A stretch of 6,244 nucleotides of DNA from NCBI GenBank assembly GCA_964642165.1, contig CAZXOC010000370.1, positions 1 to 6,244 of the forward strand, in the 5' to 3' direction. The position numbers and the translations under genes were made by a program. Every line of letters starts with the position of its first letter. The first letter of the stretch is position 1. The notes below the pieces were generated by a model, which saw nothing but the letters and a program-made list of their open reading frames with translations, made no database searches and was not told the DNA's origin. This DNA comes from CAYRVX01 sp964642165 (GTDB lineage Bacteria > Planctomycetota > Phycisphaerae > SM23-33). Shown piece by piece: positions 1 to 6,104 of the stretch.

Positions 1-42
1 CGGGGCCAGGTCGCCAAGCGAGGATAACACGGGGATCGTATC

Positions 43-146
43 AGTGCGGCGGCACCGACGCCGCTTTGGCTTCCGGCGACCCATCCGAAGCGAACGCCCA
101 GCCCCGCGCCGCGGGCGATCCAAAGCGGCGTCATAGCCGCCGCACT
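43..146. repeat. REPIN-like inverted repeat, copy 1
   Basis: Two 27-base arms, 43-69 and 120-146, are inverted relative to each other and match at 24 of 27 positions; the three mismatches lie together in the centre of each arm. They enclose a 50-base GC-rich spacer (70-119). Each arm is itself nearly palindromic (GCGGCG then CGCCGC), as in bacterial REP elements, and two inverted REPs around a spacer form a REPIN. Known biology: REPs and REPINs are mobilised by RAYT transposases, and a RAYT remnant lies about 500 bases downstream. The short reading frames that cross this element are repeat artefacts. The REPIN name is inferred from structure; the inverted repeat itself is seen directly. Confidence 0.75.
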
Positions 147-280
147 CCAAATGGGCCCGCCATCTCGACGGCGCGGCGAGGCGCTGTGGCACGACGAGAT
201 GCACCCGAAACCCCGGCGCTCAGACGCAGGCCGCCCGTCGCTCGCCGCGCTCGCCCGCCCGTGCGAGGGCACTTTTATGG

Positions 281-375
281 AGTGCGGCGGCACCGACGCC
301 GCTTTGGCTTCCGGCGACCCGTCCGAGGTCGGCAGCATGCCCCGGCCGCGGGCCATCCAGAGCGCCGTGAGGGGT
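281..375. repeat. REPIN-like repeat, copy 2, right arm degenerate
   Basis: The left arm 281-307 is identical over 27 bases to the left arm of the unit at 43-69, and similarity continues into the spacer (CTTCCGGCGACCC, then a run resembling CGCGGGC-ATCCA). The expected right arm near 358-375 is only partly preserved (CCAGAGCGCCGTGAG against CCAAAGCGGCGTCAT). This is the same family in the same orientation, with the distal arm decayed. The base pairs just outside the arms (TGG then AGTGCGG) also match the outer edge of copy 1's right arm. Confidence 0.7.
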
Positions 376-536
376 GAGGGCGGCTGAACGTCGCCCCACT
401 TGCCCGCGCGCGGCCTTGCGGAATCGCCCCAGGACCGCTACGATGGATGATGGATGCGATCCGCTGACGGGATCGACGCGTCGGCGCATCGCCGGCACGG
501 GAAGAGGATCATGGGCTACGGGGAGTTCACCCGCAC
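376..536. other. Gene-free spacer
   Basis: Between the second REPIN-like unit and the RAYT-derived repeat I see no convincing gene, RNA or regulatory site. A long open frame passes through (374-850), but its first half is arginine- and proline-rich low-complexity translation typical of GC-rich noncoding DNA. The interval 147-280 between the two REPIN-like units is equally featureless. Confidence 0.5.
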
Positions 537-611
537 GGCCGGCAGGGCCAATGGCGTTGGTCCCCGGAGGCGCACCGGAGACGCAGCCGCCCTTGCGCGG
601 GCTTGCGGGAG

Positions 612-635
612 GGGGCACCACCCCGCCGGTGCCCC
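612..635. repeat. Perfect hairpin within repeat copy 1
   Basis: GGGGCACC (612-619) is exactly complementary to GGTGCCCC (628-635), giving an 8-bp stem with an 8-base loop. No T-run follows on either strand, so it is not an intrinsic terminator. It lies in the part of the repeat absent from copy 2, and a structural role in the element (a REP-type hairpin) is the simplest reading. Confidence 0.5.
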
Positions 636-655
636 GCCGCGGCCCACAAACCAGC

Positions 656-850
656 CTAACGCCGATTCTGCACCTGCTGGGCTTCACGGCGGCGGATTTC
701 CCCGAGGCGATGCACCGGCACGAGGTGACGGGCCGACCGCCGGGCGGCCGGTCGTTTGTGCAGAAACTCGAGGCGTTGCCAAGACGAACGCTCCTGCCGC
801 GGAAGCCGGGCGCAAAGCCCAAGGCCAAGCAACAAGCCGAACGGAATTGA
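656..850 (+). pseudogene. RAYT (Y1/IS200-like) transposase C-terminal remnant
   Basis: In the frame ending at the TGA at 848-850, the last 64 or so codons read LTPILHLLG, then HRHEVTGRPPGG, then SFVQKLEAL, then LLPRKPGAKPKAKQ. From memory, REP-associated tyrosine transposases commonly end with a TGRPLG segment, a short helix of the FVxxLExLxGR type, and a basic RPxKPGxKPK tail; all three elements occur here in order. The N-terminal catalytic domain (HUH motif, catalytic Tyr) is absent, and the upstream sequence in this frame is low-complexity. It is therefore a gene tail carried as part of a repeat, not a functional transposase. A related, more decayed tail lies at 3769-3849. Confidence 0.6.
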
Positions 851-852
851 GT

Positions 853-886
853 ATGGCGTCCCCGGAATCATGGCGTCCCCGGAATC
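853..886 (+). repeat. 17-bp tandem duplication of the repeat terminal motif
   Basis: ATGGCGTCCCCGGAATC occurs twice in perfect tandem, at 853-869 and 870-886. The first unit is the 3' end of the RAYT-derived repeat. A 15-base version is found again on the minus strand at 6061-6075, and a diverged version at 3855-3871. The first ATG is in frame with the downstream gene, so the duplication contributes that protein's first twelve residues (MASPES, then a shifted WRPRNQ). Confidence 0.9.
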
Positions 887-1347
887 AAGACAGGGTGTTC
901 CCCAGCTTCGAAGAATACGGTGACCTGGTGGGCCAGGCATTTGTGGACGGGAACTATGGTTTCGGCAACGCTGGAGCCGCCGACTGGGCTGGGAAGAAGT
1001 TCGCCAGAATCTACCTGAACGGCTTGACTCACAAGCAGATTACTCTGGACAAGCTGACGAACGTCACGGTCATCAACAACGCCGGGTATGATTTTGTGGC
1101 AGTCCACCCGAAGTCTTCTCTGCTGGTGGTCGTGGTGCGACCTCGTACGACAGCATATGTCTATCCGTGGTACCCGGTACCTGGGCCGGCGGCGCTGGTG
1201 AGAAACAACGTGAAGATATACAAAGCGGCTGGTGTGAAGGTTGTGAACTTGACGTACAACAACCCGAAGAAGTGTATTCTCGGGAAGATCCAGACTGTCG
1301 GCGGGAAGAGGCTGCGTGTTGAGATCATCGACGAGGCAAAGAAATGA
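853..1347 (+). CDS. Unrecognised 164-aa protein, start supplied by repeat
   Basis: I do not recognise this protein. From about residue 15 it looks like genuine coding sequence, with a balanced composition (FPSFEEYGDLVGQ, then ARIYLNGLTHKQITL) and a hydrophobic strand LLVVVV near the middle. The C-terminal third is Val/Lys-rich and beta-like, ending EIIDEAKK. Residues 1-12 come from the tandem repeat motif, so the ATG at 853 may be a replacement start. A GTG at 895 (residue 15) is the alternative; neither has a good Shine-Dalgarno sequence. There is no signal peptide, although the next two products appear exported, which would fit loss of an original N-terminus. The stop overlaps the next start (ATGA, 1344-1347), pointing to translational coupling. 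The frame is open upstream to 454, but that stretch is repeat and spacer. Confidence is for a real or recently real gene; the N-terminus is doubtful. Confidence 0.6.
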   Translation: MASPESWRPRNQDRVFPSFEEYGDLVGQAFVDGNYGFGNAGAADWAGKKFARIYLNGLTHKQITLDKLTNVTVINNAGYDFVAVHPKSSLLVVVVRPRTTAYVYPWYPVPGPAALVRNNVKIYKAAGVKVVNLTYNNPKKCILGKIQTVGGKRLRVEIIDEAKK

Positions 1348-2537
1348 ACAGGGCGATGTTCGCGATGGCGTTTGGGTGTGTAGTCGCTGCCGTGGGAGCG
1401 TGTCGCATCGGATGGGGAAGCGAAGGCGGCGAGGCGGCGACGGGCGAACCGAATGATCTCGTGGTTGACAGGGCATACGTCAGGTATGCCCTTACAGGCG
1501 AACGGGATGCATGCGTGAGGTTCACGGGCCGGGAAGGTCCAGCACGCGCGGCAATCGCTCGCCTGGCGGACCTGTCGATCGCGTGGGATCCCCGTCGGTG
1601 GCGCATCAGCTGCAACTTCGCGCGGCATCTGTTGAACAACGACAAGGACACCGAGCTATGGAAGGACGTGCGCGCGGTCGATGTCCTTGCCCTTGTGGAC
1701 AGCTTGTTGGAGGCGGCGCTTCCGACGGCTAGGCTGCTTAGCGAAGAGGATGATCGTCTGGCTGAGAGCTTGAAGGATTCCGTCCTGAGGTTTGCGCTGA
1801 GGAGGTGGCGAGCGGGGCCTGATGCGGCGGCAGCCGAGGATTGGTCGACGGACAGCGTGAGGACCTTCCTCGCCAGGATAGTGGGGCTGGAGCGGCTTCT
1901 CTCCGCTGCGCTGAGCGCGGAGACGACGAAGGCCGTGCGCCGGAGGATGCTGGCTGCGCTGCTTATCAGCGACCACTGGTTTGCACAGCGCCTGGGCGGC
2001 GAGTCGCCTTCGAAGATGGGGCAGCCAGGTGATCTGGGGGCGGTCCCGAGGTTCCTGACGGCGTTGCAGGACGAGGCAAAGGACCAGAAGTTCGCGGCGG
2101 CGGTTCGGCGGCTGGTACGGGCGGAGTACACCGAGGGGCTGAGGGGGGCATTCAACGACTTGATCATATCGGGAGAGGCTCGAAGATGGGTGGCCTTCTG
2201 CAAGGGACTGGCCGGAGCCGATGGGGCCACGGCGGGAGACAGGAAAGAGATCGGCCGGATGGTCGAGGAGCTAGGCGCAAGCAGGGCGGCAACTAAGCGC
2301 CTAATACTCCAGAAGGGCATCCCGAAGCTGGAGGCCCGCCTGAAGGCGGGCAAGTTCCGTTCCCTGCTGGAAGAACGCCTTGTCCGGGAATGCCTCTCGA
2401 GGCTCAAGCATCCCCCGGAAGGCGAGTACTTGCTGGATGTGTACCAGAGGTACAACTACCAGGCGTGGCTATCGGGCTATCCGTGGGACACGCTCCGCGA
2501 CCTAGTCTACCCGGCGCACGTGGACAAGGGCGGGTGA
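1344..2537 (+). CDS. Unrecognised exported helical protein
   Basis: This 397-residue product matches no family I can name. The N-terminus (MNRAMFAMAFG, then VVAAVGAC) is a signal sequence; V17-G18-A19-C20 is a plausible lipobox, so it may be a lipoprotein, with signal peptidase I cleavage near residue 19 as the alternative. The rest is rich in Leu, Ala, Arg and Glu with amphipathic helical spacing and no transmembrane segment or catalytic motif that I can see. The C-terminus is aromatic (VYQRYNYQAWLSGYPW). The start overlaps the previous stop by four bases and GAGG lies about eight bases upstream, so it is probably co-translated with the gene before it. The binding-protein gene begins 40 bases after its stop. 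A helical scaffold or partner for that envelope protein is possible, but this rests on position alone. Confidence 0.8.
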   Translation: MNRAMFAMAFGCVVAAVGACRIGWGSEGGEAATGEPNDLVVDRAYVRYALTGERDACVRFTGREGPARAAIARLADLSIAWDPRRWRISCNFARHLLNNDKDTELWKDVRAVDVLALVDSLLEAALPTARLLSEEDDRLAESLKDSVLRFALRRWRAGPDAAAAEDWSTDSVRTFLARIVGLERLLSAALSAETTKAVRRRMLAALLISDHWFAQRLGGESPSKMGQPGDLGAVPRFLTALQDEAKDQKFAAAVRRLVRAEYTEGLRGAFNDLIISGEARRWVAFCKGLAGADGATAGDRKEIGRMVEELGASRAATKRLILQKGIPKLEARLKAGKFRSLLEERLVRECLSRLKHPPEGEYLLDVYQRYNYQAWLSGYPWDTLRDLVYPAHVDKGG

Positions 2538-2577
2538 TGGGTCCCCTTGGCCTAGGCGCGCAGAAGAGGGTATCGGC

Positions 2578-3729
2578 ATGTTCGCGTCGATAGGAGCAGT
2601 GGTTGCGATCGTAGCGACTCCCTTGTGTGGAGCGGGGCCGGTTCGCTTGAACGGCTCTTCTTGCTGCTTCCGGGCGATGAAGGGGTTGGCGAAGCAGTAC
2701 ATGGCCGGAAGGCCCGGCGTGCATGTAGAGGTGGAGTTCTCGACCACGTGTGGGGGGCTGATGGACCTCGCGAAGCGCGGGTGCGACGGTGCCATCATCG
2801 CTCTGCCGCTCAACCGCTTCGGCAAGATGGGATGGCGGCGCGCGTTTCCGGATGGCAACCAGCCCGTTGCGGAGTACCTGCTGGCTCAGACCGCCGTGGG
2901 GATCGTGGTGCACAAGAGCAACTTCGTCGCCAGCATACGGATCCCACAGGTTCGGGACGTGTGGGCGGGGAAGATCGGCACCTGGGATCGCCTCGGCGGG
3001 GCGAAGGGGAGGATCAATGTCTACTCCATGGAGCCGTCGCGGAACATGGGCGGAGAGATCCTCAGCGATCAGGTCCTGGACTATCGCAAGTGGACGAAGA
3101 GCCGCAAGAACCTGTTGTTCAGCGAGCGGGTGATTGCCAGCGTTGCAGCGGACCCGATGGGGATCGGCGTGGTGGTGCTGAAGCACGAGTTGCCGCAGCG
3201 CGTCAAGGTGCTCGCCGTGGCTCAGGACGCCAACTCCGCGCCCGTTGCGGCGACGGTTGAGAACATCGTCCGCGAGAAGTATCCCCTGGTGCGGAAGTAC
3301 AAGATTGTCTTCGCGAAGGAACCGTCCCAAGAGGCCCGGGACTTCTGCGAGTTCGCCTGCGGTGAGAAGGCGGAGGAGGCCTTCAAGCGATGGGGCCTGT
3401 TCCCGGTCATCATCCGTCACCGCGCGTACGCGACGGAGCGGCTGGCAGCCATGCGGGCCGGCAAGGGGGTGCGGATTGCGGCCGTCGGCGTGGCGGCCGG
3501 GAAGGCCGTGATGGGCGACCTCGCCGTCGAGTACGTCAAGGCGAGGAAGGTCGTACAACTGCGGTACGGGTCGGTGCCGGAGCTGTCGGCCGTGGGATAC
3601 TTCGTGGGCGCCTCGGAGCTGCTGCTGCTGGATGGGCCGCCAGGGCAAGGGCCCGCACCGCCGGAGGCGCACCGGCGACGCAGCCGCCCTTGGGCGCGCC
3701 TCTGGAAGCCAAGACCCCCCCGCAGGTGA
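2578..3729 (+). CDS. PstS-like substrate-binding protein, C-terminally truncated
   Basis: This is a periplasmic binding protein of the PstS/PBP-like type. Residues 1-19 form a hydrophobic signal sequence, oddly without a basic n-region. Residues 22-280 carry the family landmarks in order: VRLNGSS (22-28), GGLMDLAKRGCDGAI (59-73), GIVVHKSN (108-115), VRDVWAGKIGTWDRLGG (125-141) and YPLVRKY (235-241). The usual phosphate-loop SGT near residue 156 is replaced by NMG, so phosphate is not assured as ligand. Residues 297-353 resemble residues 21-75, so a second copy of the domain begins and then breaks off. From about residue 353 the frame runs into the RAYT-derived repeat and ends in an Arg/Pro-rich tail at a TGA inside it (3727-3729). 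No in-frame start lies just upstream; AGAGGG precedes the ATG at a usable distance. No transporter permease or ATPase is present in the window. Confidence 0.8.
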   Translation: MFASIGAVVAIVATPLCGAGPVRLNGSSCCFRAMKGLAKQYMAGRPGVHVEVEFSTTCGGLMDLAKRGCDGAIIALPLNRFGKMGWRRAFPDGNQPVAEYLLAQTAVGIVVHKSNFVASIRIPQVRDVWAGKIGTWDRLGGAKGRINVYSMEPSRNMGGEILSDQVLDYRKWTKSRKNLLFSERVIASVAADPMGIGVVVLKHELPQRVKVLAVAQDANSAPVAATVENIVREKYPLVRKYKIVFAKEPSQEARDFCEFACGEKAEEAFKRWGLFPVIIRHRAYATERLAAMRAGKGVRIAAVGVAAGKAVMGDLAVEYVKARKVVQLRYGSVPELSAVGYFVGASELLLLDGPPGQGPAPPEAHRRRSRPWARLWKPRPPRR

Positions 3730-3871
3730 CCCGGCCAGGCCGAGGGAGCGGCCTGGCCCCGGTTCTTGCTCGAGACGTTGCTGGGACGAAGGGCCCCGCC
3801 GCGAAACCCGGGCCGAAGACCCAACGCCAAGCAAGAAGCCAAACGGAATTGTGTATGGCATCACCGGAATT
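3635..3871 (+). mobile_element. RAYT-derived repeat, copy 2
   Basis: This is the direct-orientation relative of 537-869, about 96 bases shorter. It contains the shared block 3661-3696, then a shortened middle, then 3769-3854, which aligns without gaps to 767-852 at 68 of 86 bases, and finally ATGGCATCACCGGAAT. Translated from 3769, the tail reads LETLLGRR, PPRNPGRRP, NAKQEAKRN, a RAYT-like C-terminus. The stop seen in copy 1 is TGT here, and a one-base length difference upstream (3725-3768 against 724-766) breaks the frame. Its 5' end coincides with the point where the binding-protein gene loses its domain. It is a decayed, non-autonomous remnant. Confidence 0.65.
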
Positions 3872-4084
3872 CGAAAGGGAAACCACGGCGGTTTTGTCCG
3901 CTGAATTCAAACGATCGAGTGCATCAAATAAATCTGGATCGCCGGGGCAGTGACGCTGATTGCCGCCCGCCTGCCGCAGCACAGCGACCGACGCAAAGAG
4001 ACCGCCGGCATCGCAGGCTGATCGGGAGCAGACCAGGAGACAGGAAGGAACCGGGTGCCTTTGGATGGCCGGTACGCGGTCCGT
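3872..4084. other. Gene-free spacer between convergent genes
   Basis: No gene is supported here. The first 70 bases are noticeably poorer in GC than the rest of the window. A small imperfect hairpin occurs at 3886-3903 (6-bp stem with one G-T pair, loop TTTTGT), but no T-run follows on either strand. Nothing resembling the missing remainder of the binding-protein domain reappears after the repeat, so that sequence seems to have been deleted and not merely interrupted. Confidence 0.5.
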
Positions 4085-5845
4085 CTACGGGTTCTCGTCT
4101 CGCTTCTGCTCGCGCCGCTTCTGACGGCCCGCTCGCCTCTGATCCTTCGTCTGCCCAGTTCCAGGCGGCCGGCCGGCTTCGACGTCGGGGGGGAGTGTGA
4201 CCTTCTTGCCCTGGATCCTGATCCGGCGGACCAGCTCCATCTGCTGGACCACCTGCCCGGGCTTGGCGGCATTGCCGCCGGGAACCAGTTCGCCGAACGG
4301 ACGGCCGATCGATCTGAGGTCGCGCAGCAGGATTGCACGCATCGTGGCCAACTGCTCCCGGTGCGCGGTAGTGGAAGCCAGGTTCCTCTTCTCCAGGCCG
4401 TCCCGCTTGACGTGATAGAGCTGATCCTCACCGTAGAAGTTCGGGTTCTTCGCACCGCGCGTCCCGATGCCGCTTCGGTTCAACGGACTCATCAACTTCG
4501 GCAGCCGTGCCGGAGCGCTGCTGCGAATGGCCTTGATCTGGGGGGTGGTGTAGCGGACGGCGATGTACTTCCAGTCGTCGGTCCGCACCGCCCGTCCGAA
4601 CCCAAGCTCGAGGTACACGTGGTCGCGCCACCCTTTTGCCGTCGCGCCGCCCAGCAACGGCCTAAGGCTTCGGCCGTCCAGCACGTACCTTTCCGGCACG
4701 CGCGCCTTGGCCAGATCGAAGGCCGTCGCGGCGATGTCGATGCTCTGCACGAGTTGCCGGCAGTGGCTGCCCGCCTTGATACCGCCCGGCCAGCGTGCGA
4801 TCATCGGCACGCACGCCCCGTCCACGTCGAACAGCGATCCCTTCATATTGGAGCCGTGGTCAGCCGTGAAGATCACCAGCGTGTTGTCGTCGATACCGAG
4901 GGCCTTCAGCTTGCGGAGAATCGCCCCCACGCCCGCGTCGACCCAGCGGTACCCGGCGTGGCCCTTGTCCGGGTCGAGGCCGGCCTGTCGCAACTCGGCG
5001 AGGATCTTGGCCCTCGGCGTCATGCCCTCAGGCGTGATCGGCACCTTGCCCCGGCCGGCCCCGGTCACCAGCGGTTGCTGCATCGACTTGCTCCAGGACT
5101 TGTCCGGCCCGTGCACGAGCGTGGTGCAGCAGTGCAGGTAGAATGGGCGATCTTTGCTGTCCTCGATGAACTCCAGCGCCGCCGCGACCGTCCACTCGAG
5201 GTTGTGCATCGAGTATGGCTTCTTCATGTTCCCCCAGTAGACGTTCTTTACCCACTGGAAGCCGCGTTTCTTGAGGTACTCGCGGTACCGCAGTTCGTTG
5301 GTGCGGAAGGCCTCGGAGACCTCCGCCGTATCCTTGGCGTCCTTACCGGTGTGCTTCAGGCCAAACTCCCGGGACTGCTCTTCCACCCTCAGTTCCGGTC
5401 CGACGTGGAACTTGCCCGTATACCCGGTGCGATACCCAGCCGCGCTGAGCACGGCGCCGAGGTTCATGTTGTCCTCTTCGAGCGCGACGTTGAAGGCCGG
5501 AAACGCCTGCATCCCCGGTGGGCACTCGGCCAGGTACCGCGGGCTTCGCGCTCGGCTGGCATAGCGACCGGTGAGGAACGAGTAGCGCGACGGCGTGCAG
5601 ACCGTGCTGGTGACAAACGCCTTGTGAAAGACCATCCCCTCGGCCGCCATGCGGTCGAGTTCGGGCGTGAGACTCTTGCCCCCATACGCGCCGAGAGAGT
5701 GCTTGTCCTGGTCGTCGGTGAGGAACACGATGATATTCGGGCGCTTGTCCCGCGCGGGCTTCGCACGGGCGCCCCTCAGCCCCGCCAACGCCACGCCGCC
5801 CGCGCCCAGCCAGCGCACAAAGTCCCGACGGTTGATCTCGCTCAT
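4085..5845 (-). CDS. Tat-exported formylglycine-dependent sulfatase
   Basis: A 586-residue type I sulfatase that hydrolyses sulfate esters; the substrate cannot be read from sequence, but family members of this kind usually act on sulfated polysaccharides. The N-terminus has a twin-arginine signal (NRRDFVRW, residues 5-12, then LGAGGVALAGL and ARA), implying folded export. Catalytic landmarks are D44-D45 (metal), C83-T-P-S-R87 (the cysteine converted to formylglycine), G144-K145-F-H147 (usual form GKWH), H245 in VHGP, and D329-H330-G with K335. The C-terminal subdomain reads LGFGRAVRTDDWKYIAVRY then EDQLYHV, as in intact sulfatases. The last 35 or so residues form a basic, charged tail. The ATG at 5845 is chosen over one ten codons upstream because AGGAG lies seven bases before it and the Tat motif then sits at residue 5. 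No formylglycine-generating enzyme, other carbohydrate gene or partner lies in the window. Confidence 0.96.
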   Translation of the reverse strand: MSEINRRDFVRWLGAGGVALAGLRGARAKPARDKRPNIIVFLTDDQDKHSLGAYGGKSLTPELDRMAAEGMVFHKAFVTSTVCTPSRYSFLTGRYASRARSPRYLAECPPGMQAFPAFNVALEEDNMNLGAVLSAAGYRTGYTGKFHVGPELRVEEQSREFGLKHTGKDAKDTAEVSEAFRTNELRYREYLKKRGFQWVKNVYWGNMKKPYSMHNLEWTVAAALEFIEDSKDRPFYLHCCTTLVHGPDKSWSKSMQQPLVTGAGRGKVPITPEGMTPRAKILAELRQAGLDPDKGHAGYRWVDAGVGAILRKLKALGIDDNTLVIFTADHGSNMKGSLFDVDGACVPMIARWPGGIKAGSHCRQLVQSIDIAATAFDLAKARVPERYVLDGRSLRPLLGGATAKGWRDHVYLELGFGRAVRTDDWKYIAVRYTTPQIKAIRSSAPARLPKLMSPLNRSGIGTRGAKNPNFYGEDQLYHVKRDGLEKRNLASTTAHREQLATMRAILLRDLRSIGRPFGELVPGGNAAKPGQVVQQMELVRRIRIQGKKVTLPPDVEAGRPPGTGQTKDQRRAGRQKRREQKRDENP

Positions 5846-5852
5846 GTTCCTG

Positions 5853-5857
5853 CTCCT
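5853..5857 (-). promoter_or_regulatory. Shine-Dalgarno of the sulfatase
   Basis: AGGAG on the minus strand ends seven bases before the ATG at 5845. It decides the start in favour of MSEINRRDF over the upstream in-frame ATG at 5875, which lacks such a site. Confidence 0.75.
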
Positions 5858-5880
5858 GCCTGCCAGTCCACACACAACGA

Positions 5881-6075
5881 TCAGCCACGACAGAACGTAA
5901 CAGGGCCCCGTGCCACCATCAAGCGAAGTGCCGATTCATCGGCACCAACCGCGTGGCGCCGGCCCCGGACAGGAGGCAGTGTGTCGCGCTGAAACGACTT
6001 CACCTTCAGCATCAGCGGGACGGAGCGTGCGGGGGCCCCGCTCTGGTAGAAGGCCCGGGGTTCCGGGGACGCCAT
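5881..6075 (-). CDS. Possible small ORF starting in the repeat motif
   Basis: A 64-codon minus-strand frame begins at the ATG of the solo repeat motif and ends 35 bases before the sulfatase start. Its first half (MASPEPRAFYQSG, then RSVPLMLKVKSFQR) uses G or C at most third codon positions, suggesting a remnant of coding sequence; the second half looks random. I recognise no family. As with the gene at 853, the opening MASPE comes from the repeat. It may be nothing more than an open frame in GC-rich DNA, or a decayed gene end. Confidence 0.2.
   Translation of the reverse strand: MASPEPRAFYQSGAPARSVPLMLKVKSFQRDTLPPVRGRRHAVGADESALRLMVARGPVTFCRG
6061..6075 (-). repeat. Solo copy of the repeat terminal motif
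   Basis: Reading on the minus strand, 6075 to 6061 is ATGGCGTCCCCGGAA, an exact 15-base match to 853-867 and 870-884. The sequence beyond its ATG side (6076-6130 on the plus strand) does not resemble the RAYT tail, so only the terminal motif is present here. It lies 30 bases from the first plausible start of the truncated membrane-protein reading frame at the window edge. Confidence 0.7.
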
Positions 6076-6104
6076 GTAAAACTGACGGCCGCGGGGCGGA
6101 TGGG

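Larger units (their letters stand above)
537..869 (+). mobile_element. RAYT-derived repeat, copy 1
   Basis: This segment shares two blocks, in the same order and orientation, with 3635-3871. The first block, 564-599, matches 3661-3696 at 34 of 36 bases. The second, 767-852, aligns without gaps to 3769-3854 at 68 of 86 bases and runs into the shared terminal motif ATGGCGTCCCCGGAA. Between the blocks, copy 1 keeps about 95 bases that copy 2 lacks. The translated 3' half resembles the C-terminus of REP-associated (IS200/Y1-like) transposases. The left boundary near 537 rests on a short match (11 of 12 bases) and is approximate. The copy is non-autonomous: no HUH/tyrosine catalytic domain is present. 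Confidence 0.65.

Noticed and set aside
66..387. Small plus-strand frames across the REPIN-like units
   Set aside because: Their sequence is entirely translation of the repeated arms and spacer.
374..850. 158-codon plus-strand frame as an intact gene
   Set aside because: Only the last 64 or so codons resemble a protein family (a RAYT tail); the remainder is repeat and spacer, and the catalytic domain is absent.
454..852. Upstream extension of the 164-aa gene to an ATG at 454
   Set aside because: The added 133 codons cross the RAYT-derived repeat in a different frame from the RAYT tail and translate to low-complexity Gly/Arg/Ala sequence.
2404..3864. 486-codon minus-strand open frame
   Set aside because: It is antisense to the PstS-like gene and its translation is Arg/His/Pro-rich without domains; it exists because codon bias of the plus-strand gene suppresses stops on the other strand.
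3886..3903. Hairpin as a terminator for the binding-protein gene or the sulfatase
   Set aside because: The stem is short with a wobble pair, it has no U-tract on either strand, and it lies about 180 bases from the sulfatase stop.
4055..5992. 645-codon plus-strand open frame
   Set aside because: It is the longest frame in the window but lies opposite the sulfatase, whose catalytic motifs, Tat signal and ribosome site are all intact; the plus-strand translation has no recognisable features.
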